Source of the DNA: Gemmatimonadota bacterium
GTDB lineage: Bacteria; Gemmatimonadota; Gemmatimonadetes; Gemmatimonadales; Gemmatimonadaceae
Assembly: GCA_020161135.1 (NCBI GenBank)
Contig: JAIUOB010000003.1
Span: forward strand, 124,001 to 188,000
Direction: 5' to 3'
Length of the DNA stretch: 64,000 nucleotides
Under the pieces are notes generated by a model, which was not told the origin of the DNA, searched no databases, and worked only from the letters and a program-made list of their open reading frames with translations. The translations under genes and the position numbers were made by a program. Shown here piece after piece: positions 37,504 through 45,291 of this stretch. The first letter of the stretch is position 1. Every line of letters starts with the position of its first letter.

Positions 37504-37528
37504 GGCACTTTATGCTTCATAAAGTGCC
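37504..37528. promoter_or_regulatory. Cop operator 4 (long perfect palindrome)
   Basis: GGCACTTTATG and CATAAAGTGCC are perfect 11-bp arms around CTT. It contains the core TTTA-TGCTTCA-TAAA and sits between divergent genes, so one site can serve both. Confidence 0.8.
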
Positions 37529-37556
37529 GATCGTCGCTCCTTTCGTCCAGCTCTTG

Positions 37557-38936
37557 ATGACCGTGATTCCTGTTCAACGTGAAGAGGCTCGCTCTCACCG
37601 GCCCAGCGGGCTTCGCGCGCTGCTGCTGGGGGCGATGCTCGTGGCCCTGCCGGCATGCGGGCCGCGTCGCCCGGGGCTCGCCACCCAGCCGGTGGATGCC
37701 CTGCTGGTCGCGCGTACCGGCGTCGCCGCCCCCCGCATGCGCGGCGTCGACTCGCTCGTGGCATCGGACAGCGTCCGTGCCATGCTGGCCAGACCGTTGA
37801 CGCCGGACGCCGTCGTGCGCGTCACCCTGCTGGCACAGCCGCGCCTGCGGTCCCTCTATGAGGAGATCGGCCTGGCTCAGGCTGACGTCGTGCAGGCCGG
37901 TCTGCTCAGCAATCCGCTCGCTTCGGTGGATCGGTTTACGGAGGGACGCTTTCAGGAGTTTTCGGTCGCGCTGTCCTTCGTGGAACTGCTGCGGCGCCCG
38001 CTGCGCACCCGCGTCGCGAGGGCGCGTTTGGAGACCACCACCTTGCAGGTGGCGGATGCGGTCTTTCGCGCGGTGACGGACGCGCGGAGCGCGCTCGCCG
38101 AGACCGTTGCCGCCGAGCAGAGCCTCGACCTTCGGCGACGCACGCGTCAGGCGGCCCAGGCGTCGGCCACGACGGCCGCCTTGGTGCATCAGGTCGGAAA
38201 CCTGCTCGATCTCGATCTCGCCAGCGAGCGGGCTCGTGCTGCCGAGAGTGACGCCGCCGTGTTGCGCGCGGAGGGGGAGGCAGCGGCAAGCCGTGAGCGC
38301 CTGGTGCGCGCGCTCGGCGTCGACGTGCCGGGAGATTCCCTGCGACTACCCGCTCGGCTCGCCGATCTCGCTGGCGCGATGCCGCCCCGCGACTCACTCG
38401 TGGCGCTCGCGGTGAATTCGCGTCTGGACCTCGCGGCCGCCCTGTCCGAGATCAATGCGAGCGCGCGCGAGGTTGGATTGACGTCACGCTTTCGGTACCT
38501 CGCCGACGGCTCGCTGGCTTACTCGGGAGAAGCGGAAGGGAGTCGCATGCTGCGTGGACCTGGGTTGTCCGTGCCCCTGCCACTGTTTGATCGAGGGCAG
38601 GCACGGTTGCAGCGCGCACAGGTTGCGTTGCGACAGGCGGTGGCGCGTCAGGAGGGATTGATACGGGAGGTGCGCTCGGAAGTTCGGGAGAGTCTGGCGC
38701 AGCTGGACGCGGCACAGCGTCGGGCGACGCGGTATCAGGCGGACGTGTTGCCGCTGCGCCAACGGGTCACGCGGGAAACACAGTTGCTGTACAACTCGAT
38801 GGCGATCGGGGTCTTTGGTCTGCTGGCGGCGCAACAGGCTGAGTTAGAGGCCGGGCAGGGGTATATCGAGTCCCTGCGGGACTATTGGATCGCGCGCTAC
38901 CACCTCGAACAGGCGCTGGGGACGCGCATTCCATGA
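37557..38936 (+). CDS. TolC-family outer-membrane lipoprotein of the multicopper oxidase operon
   Basis: I chose the ATG at 37557; the ATG at 37512 lies within the operator. The lipobox is LPAC. The 459-residue protein has OEP-type helical repeats (LYEEIGLAQADVVQAGLLSN, QAVARQEGLIREVRSEVRES). No adaptor or pump gene follows; instead a multicopper oxidase start overlaps its stop by 4 bp. Stand-alone outer-membrane factors paired with a copper oxidase are known in copper plasmids (CopB/PcoB play a comparable outer-membrane role, though they are another family). Confidence 0.8.
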   Translation: MTVIPVQREEARSHRPSGLRALLLGAMLVALPACGPRRPGLATQPVDALLVARTGVAAPRMRGVDSLVASDSVRAMLARPLTPDAVVRVTLLAQPRLRSLYEEIGLAQADVVQAGLLSNPLASVDRFTEGRFQEFSVALSFVELLRRPLRTRVARARLETTTLQVADAVFRAVTDARSALAETVAAEQSLDLRRRTRQAAQASATTAALVHQVGNLLDLDLASERARAAESDAAVLRAEGEAAASRERLVRALGVDVPGDSLRLPARLADLAGAMPPRDSLVALAVNSRLDLAAALSEINASAREVGLTSRFRYLADGSLAYSGEAEGSRMLRGPGLSVPLPLFDRGQARLQRAQVALRQAVARQEGLIREVRSEVRESLAQLDAAQRRATRYQADVLPLRQRVTRETQLLYNSMAIGVFGLLAAQQAELEAGQGYIESLRDYWIARYHLEQALGTRIP

Positions 38937-40333
38937 GCGACTTCAATCACCCGTCGGCCGTGGACCGGCGCACGCTGCTGAAGTCCGGCGCGGCGGCGGT
39001 GGGACTGGCGGCCCTGGGCCCGCGCGCCGCCTCCGCACTCGCGGCCTCCACGGTCGATCACCAGGCGGGTGTCGTATTCGCGCCGGGGCTGCCCGGCCGT
39101 GACTACACGCCCGTGATCACGCCGAACGGCGCCGCGCTGCCGTTCCGCGTCGTGCAAGGAGTGAAGGTTTTTCATCTGGTTGCCGAACCGTTACAGCATG
39201 AGTTCGCACCTGGGCTGACCGCCGAGTGTTGGGGATTCAATGGGCGGACGCCCGGGCCCACGATCGAGGCGGTCGAGGGAGATCGTGTACGCATCTACGT
39301 GACGAATCGCCTGCCGGCCGCCACGAGCGTACACTGGCACGGCATTTTGCTCCCATCGGGTATGGACGGAGTGTCCGGGCTCAGTCAAGCGCCCATCCCG
39401 GCTGGCGCCACGTTCAAGTATGAATTCACACTGCGGCAGCATGGCACCTTCATGTATCACTCGCATCGTGACGAGATGACGCAGCAGGCGCTCGGGATGA
39501 TGGGCATGTTCATCGTGCATCCCCGCATCAGTGCGCGTCGGCCAGATCGTGATTTCGTGCTGTTGTCGAGTGAATGGAAGGTACTCCCGGGGGCGCGCCG
39601 CCCGGATCCGAACGAGATGCTCGAGTTCAACGTGCTCACGTTTAACGGCAAAGCCTTTCCCGGAACGGCGCCGCTCATGGTCAAACAGAACGACCACGTG
39701 CGCATTCGACTCGGCAACCTCAGTGCGATGAGTCATCACTCCATCCACATTCACGGCCACGCGTGGACACTGACCGAGACGGACGGTGGCGTCATTCCGC
39801 CGTCGGCTCGCTGGCCGGAGGTCACGCAACTGGTTCCTGTCGGCTGTACGAGAACGATGGAGTTCATCGCTGACAATCCGGGCGACTGGGCGCTGCACTG
39901 CCACATGTCGCATCATACCATGACACAGATGGGCCACTCGGCCATCAACATGCTCGGTGTGGATGCCGCCGCGGTGGATCGCGCGGTGCAGCCGATCCTG
40001 CCCTCGTATATGACGATGGGTACCGACGGGATGGGGGATATGGGTGAGATGGGGATGCCCGTGCCCCCGAATAGCACGCCGATGTTCGGCACGACCGGAC
40101 CGTACGGATACATCGACATGGGGGGCATGTTCACCGTGCTCAAGGTGCGCCCCATGCTGCGGGCCGGCGACGAAGCGCGCTGGTGGGAGCCGCCCGCCGG
40201 CACGCTGGCACAGGCGGCGCGTCCGGAGGAGCTTGCGCGTGACGGCATCATAGTCGAGCCGTCCGCGTCCCCACCCGCCGCGCCGCACCATCATCCGCCA
40301 CCACCGACTTTTCAACCGGACCATCCGAAATGA
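38933..40333 (+). CDS. Tat-exported multicopper oxidase, probable cuprous oxidase
   Basis: The ATG overlaps the previous stop. The twin-arginine signal DRRTLLKSGAAAVGLAALG directs folded export. All copper ligands are present: HWH (134-136), HSH (176-178), HIHGH (272-276) and HCH (322-324) followed by H328 and M333, giving types 1, 2 and 3 copper sites. A Met-rich segment after the core (MTMGTDGMGDMGEMGM) and a His-rich tail (PHHHPPPP) could feed Cu(I). The enzyme should oxidise Cu(I) to the less toxic Cu(II) in the periplasm. The length of 466 suits the CopA/CueO group. Confidence 0.93.
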   Translation: MSDFNHPSAVDRRTLLKSGAAAVGLAALGPRAASALAASTVDHQAGVVFAPGLPGRDYTPVITPNGAALPFRVVQGVKVFHLVAEPLQHEFAPGLTAECWGFNGRTPGPTIEAVEGDRVRIYVTNRLPAATSVHWHGILLPSGMDGVSGLSQAPIPAGATFKYEFTLRQHGTFMYHSHRDEMTQQALGMMGMFIVHPRISARRPDRDFVLLSSEWKVLPGARRPDPNEMLEFNVLTFNGKAFPGTAPLMVKQNDHVRIRLGNLSAMSHHSIHIHGHAWTLTETDGGVIPPSARWPEVTQLVPVGCTRTMEFIADNPGDWALHCHMSHHTMTQMGHSAINMLGVDAAAVDRAVQPILPSYMTMGTDGMGDMGEMGMPVPPNSTPMFGTTGPYGYIDMGGMFTVLKVRPMLRAGDEARWWEPPAGTLAQAARPEELARDGIIVEPSASPPAAPHHHPPPPTFQPDHPK

Positions 40334-40776
40334 CCGCTCGCAAACCTCGCGGCCCGAAATTGCTCGACGCCATCCGGCTCTCCGCTGACGGCCTTGGCAA
40401 GATCCTTGGCGATCTCGAGGCACGCGTGTTGGAGGCGGTCTGGAGCCTCGGCGCACCGGTGCCGGCTCGGGCTGTGCACGAGGTCATCGTTCGCGACCAC
40501 GAGGTGGCCCTCCTCACGGTGGTCACGGTCCTCAACAAGCTCGTGGCCAAGCACATTCTTTCGCGGCGGAAGCAGCGGGATCTGTTGCACTACAGCGCCA
40601 ACTTGACACCCGAGGCGTTCCGGGAGTACGCATCGCGGCGCCTCATCGAAGGCGTGATCGACTTCGCCCCGGCGCGACTCGCCGCGTCCTTTGTCGACGT
40701 GCTCGCCGAGCGCGATCCGACACAGTTGGACGAGCTGGCGCGACTGGTGCAGGAAGCGAAAACGCGTCGTGGCTGA
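40330..40776 (+). CDS. BlaI/MecI/CopY-family transcriptional repressor
   Basis: The ATG overlaps the oxidase stop. The 148-residue protein has the winged-helix pattern of the family: LGDLEARVLEAVWSLGAPVP, then ALLTVVTVLNKLVAKHIL as recognition helix and start of the wing, and a C-terminal dimerisation part. BlaI-type repressors bind short dyads and are inactivated by metal (CopY) or by cleavage via a membrane protease (BlaR1). Six TTTA-N7-TAAA sites around it are likely targets, including the one that drives its own operon. No CopY-type C-terminal cysteine hook is present, which favours control by the adjacent protease. Confidence 0.88.
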   Translation: MTARKPRGPKLLDAIRLSADGLGKILGDLEARVLEAVWSLGAPVPARAVHEVIVRDHEVALLTVVTVLNKLVAKHILSRRKQRDLLHYSANLTPEAFREYASRRLIEGVIDFAPARLAASFVDVLAERDPTQLDELARLVQEAKTRRG

Positions 40777-41833
40777 GACGCGCGATCGCGCGTGGTTGCG
40801 CCGCGATACCGGGCGCCGTGAGTTGCGCTACCAGCGTGGCCTGGTGATCTCGCTCGCGCTGCTGCTCCTTGGATCGCTGGCGCCGGTGATCGGTGGGCAC
40901 ATCCTTGGGGTGGTCGATCGTCCGCTCTCGGGGAGCGACCACATTGGTGCGCTCTGCCTCATCGCCTTGCACGAGTTCATGGCGCCGGTGCACCGCGCGT
41001 TGCACGTCGTAGTGGCCGCTGGCCTCGTGTGGGCGATCGTCGATCGAATTCGCCTGACGCGGCGTGCCCGGCGCACCCTGCAGGGGATCCGCGTGCGTGA
41101 GTGGTCCGACGGCTTGGCACGCGTCGCTCAGACGGCCGGTCTCGATCCGGCGAGGCTCTTGGTGGTGGATGGTCTACCGCTGCCCGCGTTTACGCTGGGC
41201 TCATGGTCACCTCGGGTCTATATCTCGTCGACCTTGCTCGAGGGTGAGGCGTCGCTCACCGAAGCCGAACTGGTCGCCGTGCTGGCGCACGAGGCCGCGC
41301 ACGCACGCCGGCGGGACCCCTTGCGTTTCGCCGTCCTGCGCGGCCTGTCGCATGTGCTGTTCTGGGTACCTGCGCTTCGACAGATCGCTGAGGACATCGC
41401 CGATGAGGCGGAGATCGCCGCCGACGACGCGGCCGGTGGCTTCAACGATCCCTTCGTGTTGGCCAATGCGTTGGTCAAGCTCGGCGCCTGGCGGATCCCA
41501 CCCGCGTCGGCGGCGTTTGCGTCCGCCGTGCCGGGGTTTCTCCGCAAGGACATGCTGGATCGCCGTGTCAGACGCCTGATCGGTGCGGATGTCTCCCCCC
41601 GTCCACGCTCGTCAGGCCGCGCACTTGGCGGCGCCGTCGTCATGCTCGTGATCAGTACCGCGTCCGGCGTGGTCGACCTCCATGCCCTTCCGTCGCATGG
41701 GGCATCGCATCGGGCGGGGGCGCACTGCGCTCATGAAGGTGTCCGATCGCTCGCACATCTGTTTTGTCGGTGGGGCGTTCAGGGGCCACTCCTGCCGGAC
41801 GGCGGCCGTGATTGTCCGCACCGCGGGCACTAG
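40769..41833 (+). CDS. Membrane metalloprotease of M56/M48 type beside the repressor (BlaR1-like)
   Basis: The GTG at 40769 overlaps the repressor stop by 8 bp. The 354 residues include N-terminal membrane helices (LVISLALLLLGSLAPVIGG and LHVVVAAGLVWAIVDRI), a cytoplasmic domain with the zinc motif HEAAH (H174) and DEAEIAADDAA downstream, then one more helix and a tail with Cys and His (HCAHEGVRSLAHLFC, CPHRGH). BlaR1 proteins cleave or trigger cleavage of BlaI after sensing a signal outside the membrane. Here the penicillin-binding sensor domain is absent, and the Cys/His tail is a candidate copper sensor. That last point is inference. Confidence 0.75.
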   Translation: MAETRDRAWLRRDTGRRELRYQRGLVISLALLLLGSLAPVIGGHILGVVDRPLSGSDHIGALCLIALHEFMAPVHRALHVVVAAGLVWAIVDRIRLTRRARRTLQGIRVREWSDGLARVAQTAGLDPARLLVVDGLPLPAFTLGSWSPRVYISSTLLEGEASLTEAELVAVLAHEAAHARRRDPLRFAVLRGLSHVLFWVPALRQIAEDIADEAEIAADDAAGGFNDPFVLANALVKLGAWRIPPASAAFASAVPGFLRKDMLDRRVRRLIGADVSPRPRSSGRALGGAVVMLVISTASGVVDLHALPSHGASHRAGAHCAHEGVRSLAHLFCRWGVQGPLLPDGGRDCPHRGH

Positions 41834-41840
41834 CGGTACC

Positions 41841-41857
41841 CTTTACGGCTGGTAAAG
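41841..41857. promoter_or_regulatory. Cop operator 5
   Basis: CTTTA-CGGCTGG-TAAAG lies 65 bp before the copC start and just after the protease gene, at the head of the copC operon. Confidence 0.7.
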
Positions 41858-41922
41858 CGAACTGGTATACTTCTTCTTGTCGCGGTACACGACGTTCTTC
41901 AAACACTTTCCGGGCCCGATCC

Positions 41923-42318
41923 ATGCTTTCCTTCGTTTCGCTTGGACTTGCAGTTTCTCTGGTACTTCCGTCGGTGTCGCTGCCGACGGTACCGAACACC
42001 CCGGCGACGGTGGTGCTGCGCCTTCTGCCGCACGCGAAGCTCAAGAGTTCGCTGCCCGCAGCGGGGGCGAGTGTCGCGGCCCCTAAAGAGCTGCGCCTGA
42101 CGTTCAGTGAAGGGCTCGAGCTCAAGATGTCGCGCGTGTCGTTGTGGCAGGGCACCACGGACACGCATGCCCTCGGCGAGCTGACAGCGGACGGCGGTGA
42201 GACGCTGGTGGCGCGCGTCGTCAAGCCGTTGGCCAAGGGGACGTATACGGTCAAGTTCACAGTGGCCGGCGAGGACGGCCACCCGATGAGCGGGTCGTTC
42301 ACCTTCATGATCCAGTGA
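41923..42318 (+). CDS. copC: CopC-like periplasmic copper-binding protein
   Basis: The ATG at 41923 gives 131 residues. After an unusually long N-terminal leader comes HAKLKSSLPAAGASVAAPKE, the standard CopC start, where the first His binds Cu(II). The C-terminal GEDGHPMSGSFTFMI has the second conserved His. CopC carries copper in the periplasm and hands it to CopD. The residue before the His is Pro (RLLPHAKL), so signal cleavage directly before His is doubtful. The stop overlaps the next gene. Confidence 0.82.
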   Translation: MLSFVSLGLAVSLVLPSVSLPTVPNTPATVVLRLLPHAKLKSSLPAAGASVAAPKELRLTFSEGLELKMSRVSLWQGTTDTHALGELTADGGETLVARVVKPLAKGTYTVKFTVAGEDGHPMSGSFTFMIQ

Positions 42319-42836
42319 TGTCGGCCATGCGAATTTCGCGGCGGGTGTTGCCGGTCTTGCTCGCCAGTTTCGTCTTGAGCGGTGGCTCCCTCGCCGCACA
42401 GCGCCCAACCGCCGATGCCGACCGCGCGGTCCGCGCGGTGATCACGGCCGTGTTCTCCGCGCAGGAGCGAGGCGACATGGCGGCGTTGGACACGCTGTAC
42501 GCGGGTGAGGCGCTCACCATTTTCGAGGGCGCCGGCGTGAACCGCGGGTGGGCGGACTATCGGGATCATCATCTCGGACCCGAGCTCAAAGAGATGAAGG
42601 AGTTTCGGTATCGTCCCATCGAGATCGATGTGCACGTGGACGGTGCCACCGCGTGGGCCACCGTCAGCTATGCGTTGCAGGCCAAGATGGGTGATCGCGC
42701 CGTCGATAATTTCGGTCGCGGGACGGTGATCCTGGAGCGCAAGGGGAGCGGGACAACGGGCCGATGGGTCGTCCGCCACTCGCACACCGCGTCCCGTGCT
42801 CGTCGCGCGTCGGATCCGCCAATGCCCGGTGCGTAG
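42318..42836 (+). CDS. Secreted DUF4440/NTF2-like protein
   Basis: The ATG at 42318 (or GTG at 42315) overlaps the copC stop. A signal peptide ends near GGSLAAQRP. The 172-residue protein has the SnoaL/NTF2-like pattern: AVITAVFSAQERGDMAALDT, then FEGAGVNRGWADYRDHHLGP and the strands AWATVSYALQ. The DHH segment could bind metal. A paralogue is encoded at 44657 on the other strand of the same locus, so this family seems to be part of the copper response here. Confidence 0.7.
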   Translation: MSAMRISRRVLPVLLASFVLSGGSLAAQRPTADADRAVRAVITAVFSAQERGDMAALDTLYAGEALTIFEGAGVNRGWADYRDHHLGPELKEMKEFRYRPIEIDVHVDGATAWATVSYALQAKMGDRAVDNFGRGTVILERKGSGTTGRWVVRHSHTASRARRASDPPMPGA

Positions 42837-42867
42837 GTCGCGCGCATCGGAGGCGGAGATATCATCG

Positions 42868-44583
42868 ATGGGACGTGCCGTGCGCACGTCCCATCTCGCG
42901 CGTTGGCATCGGTGGGGCGGCATGCTCTTCACCATTCCACTGCTCGCCTGGATGGTCTCGGCCACCGCGATGACGCTTGCTACCGCCGGGGCGTCGAATG
43001 GTCTTGCCGGTGTGTTCACGCTCCGGCCCACCAATTCGATTCCGCTACCGCTCGAGCGCGCGCCGTGGACGCCGGCGGCCATTCTCAAGCTCGCCGCTCC
43101 TGACGAGGCGAAGGTTTTCTCCCTTCGACTCGAGTCACGCGGCCCCTATATGTGGTACGTCGTGAAGACGGGGCCGAATGTGCTCGCGCGCACATTCGAC
43201 GCGCGCACGGGGAAGCGTCTGGACCCGTTACCGGATTCGCTGCTGACCGCCGTGGCCAACGAGGCGTTGGTTGGCAGCCGTGTCGTGGAACTGACGTCGG
43301 CGCCCGAGGCCAATCGCTTCTATCTCGGCGGGCCAGTTTCGGCCGTTCGGGCCCGGCTCGAGGGACAGCGGCGCGCGACGCTCGTGCTGTCGCGCGACGA
43401 GGGGCGTACGCTTCGACGCTTCGACGAACGCGCCGCGACCTTCGAGTGGTGGTATCGGCGCTTTCATGTGGTGCAGTACACCGAGCGGCTCGCGCTGTGG
43501 ACGTCGCTGCTGTACGGCCTTGGGATGGCGTTGGTGGGGACGACCGTACTCGGGTTGTGGTTGCTGTGGCGGCGACGATCGCGGTACGCGCTTCGCGCGA
43601 CCAGCGTCACTCCCGTCGAGGCCGGGAGTTGGAAGGATGCGCGTTGGTGGCATCGGCTGGCGGGTGGCACGATCGGTGGAGTGCTCGTGATTCAGCTGGC
43701 CGTTGGCATGTACCTCTGGCTGTGCCTCGGGCCGCTCGAGCACGCATTCCGCGGCACCGCCAGCATCGCGGCTGACTGGCACGGCGGATTCCCAACGGAC
43801 GCCCCATTGGCGGACCCGGCCACTGTGCTCACGCGCATCGCCAACACTTCGGCCACTGGCGACGTACCGGCGCAGGCCATCGAATGGCGCCGCCTCGGGG
43901 ATCGAGACGTGTGGATGGTCACCTGGCGCCGGGACCGTCCCCCGATCGTCTACGACGCGCGTACCGCGACGCCGCTGCCTACACTGCGGCCCGATCAGGC
44001 CGGCGCGATTGCGCAAGGGCAAGTCGTGGGACGCCCATCCTTCTTCCTGGTGGGATCCGGGCCACAGCTCGTGACGGATCTGAATCGCCCGGTGGAGGCG
44101 TACCGTTTTCGATTCGCGGACCCGTGGACGTCGGATATCTACGTCTCGCAGGCAACGGGTGACGTCGTTCAACGGCGCCCGCGGTTCTGGCGATTCTTCG
44201 ACCCCTTGCTGGCAGCGCACACGCTCGCCCTGTCTGGCAACAGCCTCGTCGATCATCTGGTTTTCGCCGTCACGCAAGGCGTGCTGTGGGCGGTCCTTGT
44301 CACCGGCTGGGTCATGCAGCGGCGGCGATGGCAGCGCGCAGGGGAAACCGCTGTGCGAGAATCGCGCGAGGACGGCAGTTCGACGCGGCCGTCCCTCGGA
44401 GAGGCGGGCGCCGTGCGCGCACTCGCGCGTCAACGCATCGCGGACCGTGTCGCCCAGCGTCTGGCGATAGTCCTTCCGGTACTGCTCGCCTCCTGGCTGC
44501 TGTGGAAGCTCGCGGCGACAGCGGTACGCGATGCCGCCGTTCGGCCAGGGGCTGCCGCTCCCGTCGAAGCGGGCCACCACTGA
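42868..44583 (+). CDS. PepSY-domain membrane protein
   Basis: GGAGGCGGAG precedes the ATG at 42868. The 571-residue protein has an N-terminal helix after HLARWHRWGGMLFTIPLLAW, two periplasmic PepSY-like domains (around residues 50-170 and 300-440) and three further membrane segments. The layout matches PepSY_TM proteins related to iron reductases and often found with copper or iron uptake and efflux genes. It may pass electrons or act as an assembly factor; the substrate is unknown. Confidence 0.72.
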   Translation: MGRAVRTSHLARWHRWGGMLFTIPLLAWMVSATAMTLATAGASNGLAGVFTLRPTNSIPLPLERAPWTPAAILKLAAPDEAKVFSLRLESRGPYMWYVVKTGPNVLARTFDARTGKRLDPLPDSLLTAVANEALVGSRVVELTSAPEANRFYLGGPVSAVRARLEGQRRATLVLSRDEGRTLRRFDERAATFEWWYRRFHVVQYTERLALWTSLLYGLGMALVGTTVLGLWLLWRRRSRYALRATSVTPVEAGSWKDARWWHRLAGGTIGGVLVIQLAVGMYLWLCLGPLEHAFRGTASIAADWHGGFPTDAPLADPATVLTRIANTSATGDVPAQAIEWRRLGDRDVWMVTWRRDRPPIVYDARTATPLPTLRPDQAGAIAQGQVVGRPSFFLVGSGPQLVTDLNRPVEAYRFRFADPWTSDIYVSQATGDVVQRRPRFWRFFDPLLAAHTLALSGNSLVDHLVFAVTQGVLWAVLVTGWVMQRRRWQRAGETAVRESREDGSSTRPSLGEAGAVRALARQRIADRVAQRLAIVLPVLLASWLLWKLAATAVRDAAVRPGAAAPVEAGHH

Positions 44584-44656
44584 CCACGCGCGACGCCGCG
44601 CGTGGTCCATGAGATCGATGACGCCTGGCGGCCGCTTCGCGGGGCTGCGCCTCTCT

Positions 44657-45124
44657 CTACGCCCGCCGACGGCGCGACGACCAGTGCACCGCGCGGATGC
44701 TCCACCCCGAGGCGTCCTTGGAGAGCACCATCAACTCGGCCATCTCCGAGCCATTCGATCCTTCGGCGCCACTTGGCGGCGTGACCGACTTGGATACCAC
44801 GTATGCGGTGCCGCCAATGAGGCGAACCTGCACCAGGCTGCGCACGGCCTTGGAATCCTTGCTGGCCGCCATGTCGGCACCGAGGTGATGTCCGAGATAC
44901 TCGGCGCGAGTCTGAATGGCGCCGCTCTCGAGCACCATGACATCAGTGGCGAGCAGGGCGGTTGCGCGAACTGAGTCGCCGGCGGCCAAGGCGGCGTGAA
45001 ACTGCTCAACGGCGGCGACGGCCGCGGTGGAATCACTGCGGTTGGATTGCGCCGAGAGCGGAGCGGCAATACCGCACAACGTCAGCGCGGCAGTGAGGGT
45101 GGCGAGGCGAACGAGTCGGGTCAT
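44657..45124 (-). CDS. Secreted DUF4440/NTF2-like protein, paralogue
   Basis: A signal peptide ends near APLSAQSN. The 155-residue protein shows AVEQFHAALAAGDSVRATAL, then VLESGAIQTRAEYLGHHLGA and VRLIGGTAYVVSKSV, parallel to the protein at 42318 (ExG...YxxHHLG). It is divergent from the copper ATPase and shares cop operator 6 with it. Confidence 0.7.
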   Translation of the reverse strand: MTRLVRLATLTAALTLCGIAAPLSAQSNRSDSTAAVAAVEQFHAALAAGDSVRATALLATDVMVLESGAIQTRAEYLGHHLGADMAASKDSKAVRSLVQVRLIGGTAYVVSKSVTPPSGAEGSNGSEMAELMVLSKDASGWSIRAVHWSSRRRRA

Positions 45125-45159
45125 GGCGGCGCGCAGGTTGGGGGGTATTCGGCATCTGA

Positions 45160-45176
45160 GTTTATGCTGCGTAAAC
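45160..45176. promoter_or_regulatory. Cop operator 6
   Basis: GTTTA-TGCTGCG-TAAAC, 5-bp arms with a 7-nt spacer, lies between the divergent NTF2-like gene and the copper ATPase gene. Confidence 0.7.
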
Positions 45177-45291
45177 TACGGAGTCCCGGAGAGCGCCACC
45201 AGCGGGAATGGGACGGCTGGACGGCGGGGGCTCCGCCGAGCCCGCAGTATCATCGATTGCGACAGCCGCGCCGACAGCGCCGGAGGAATGC

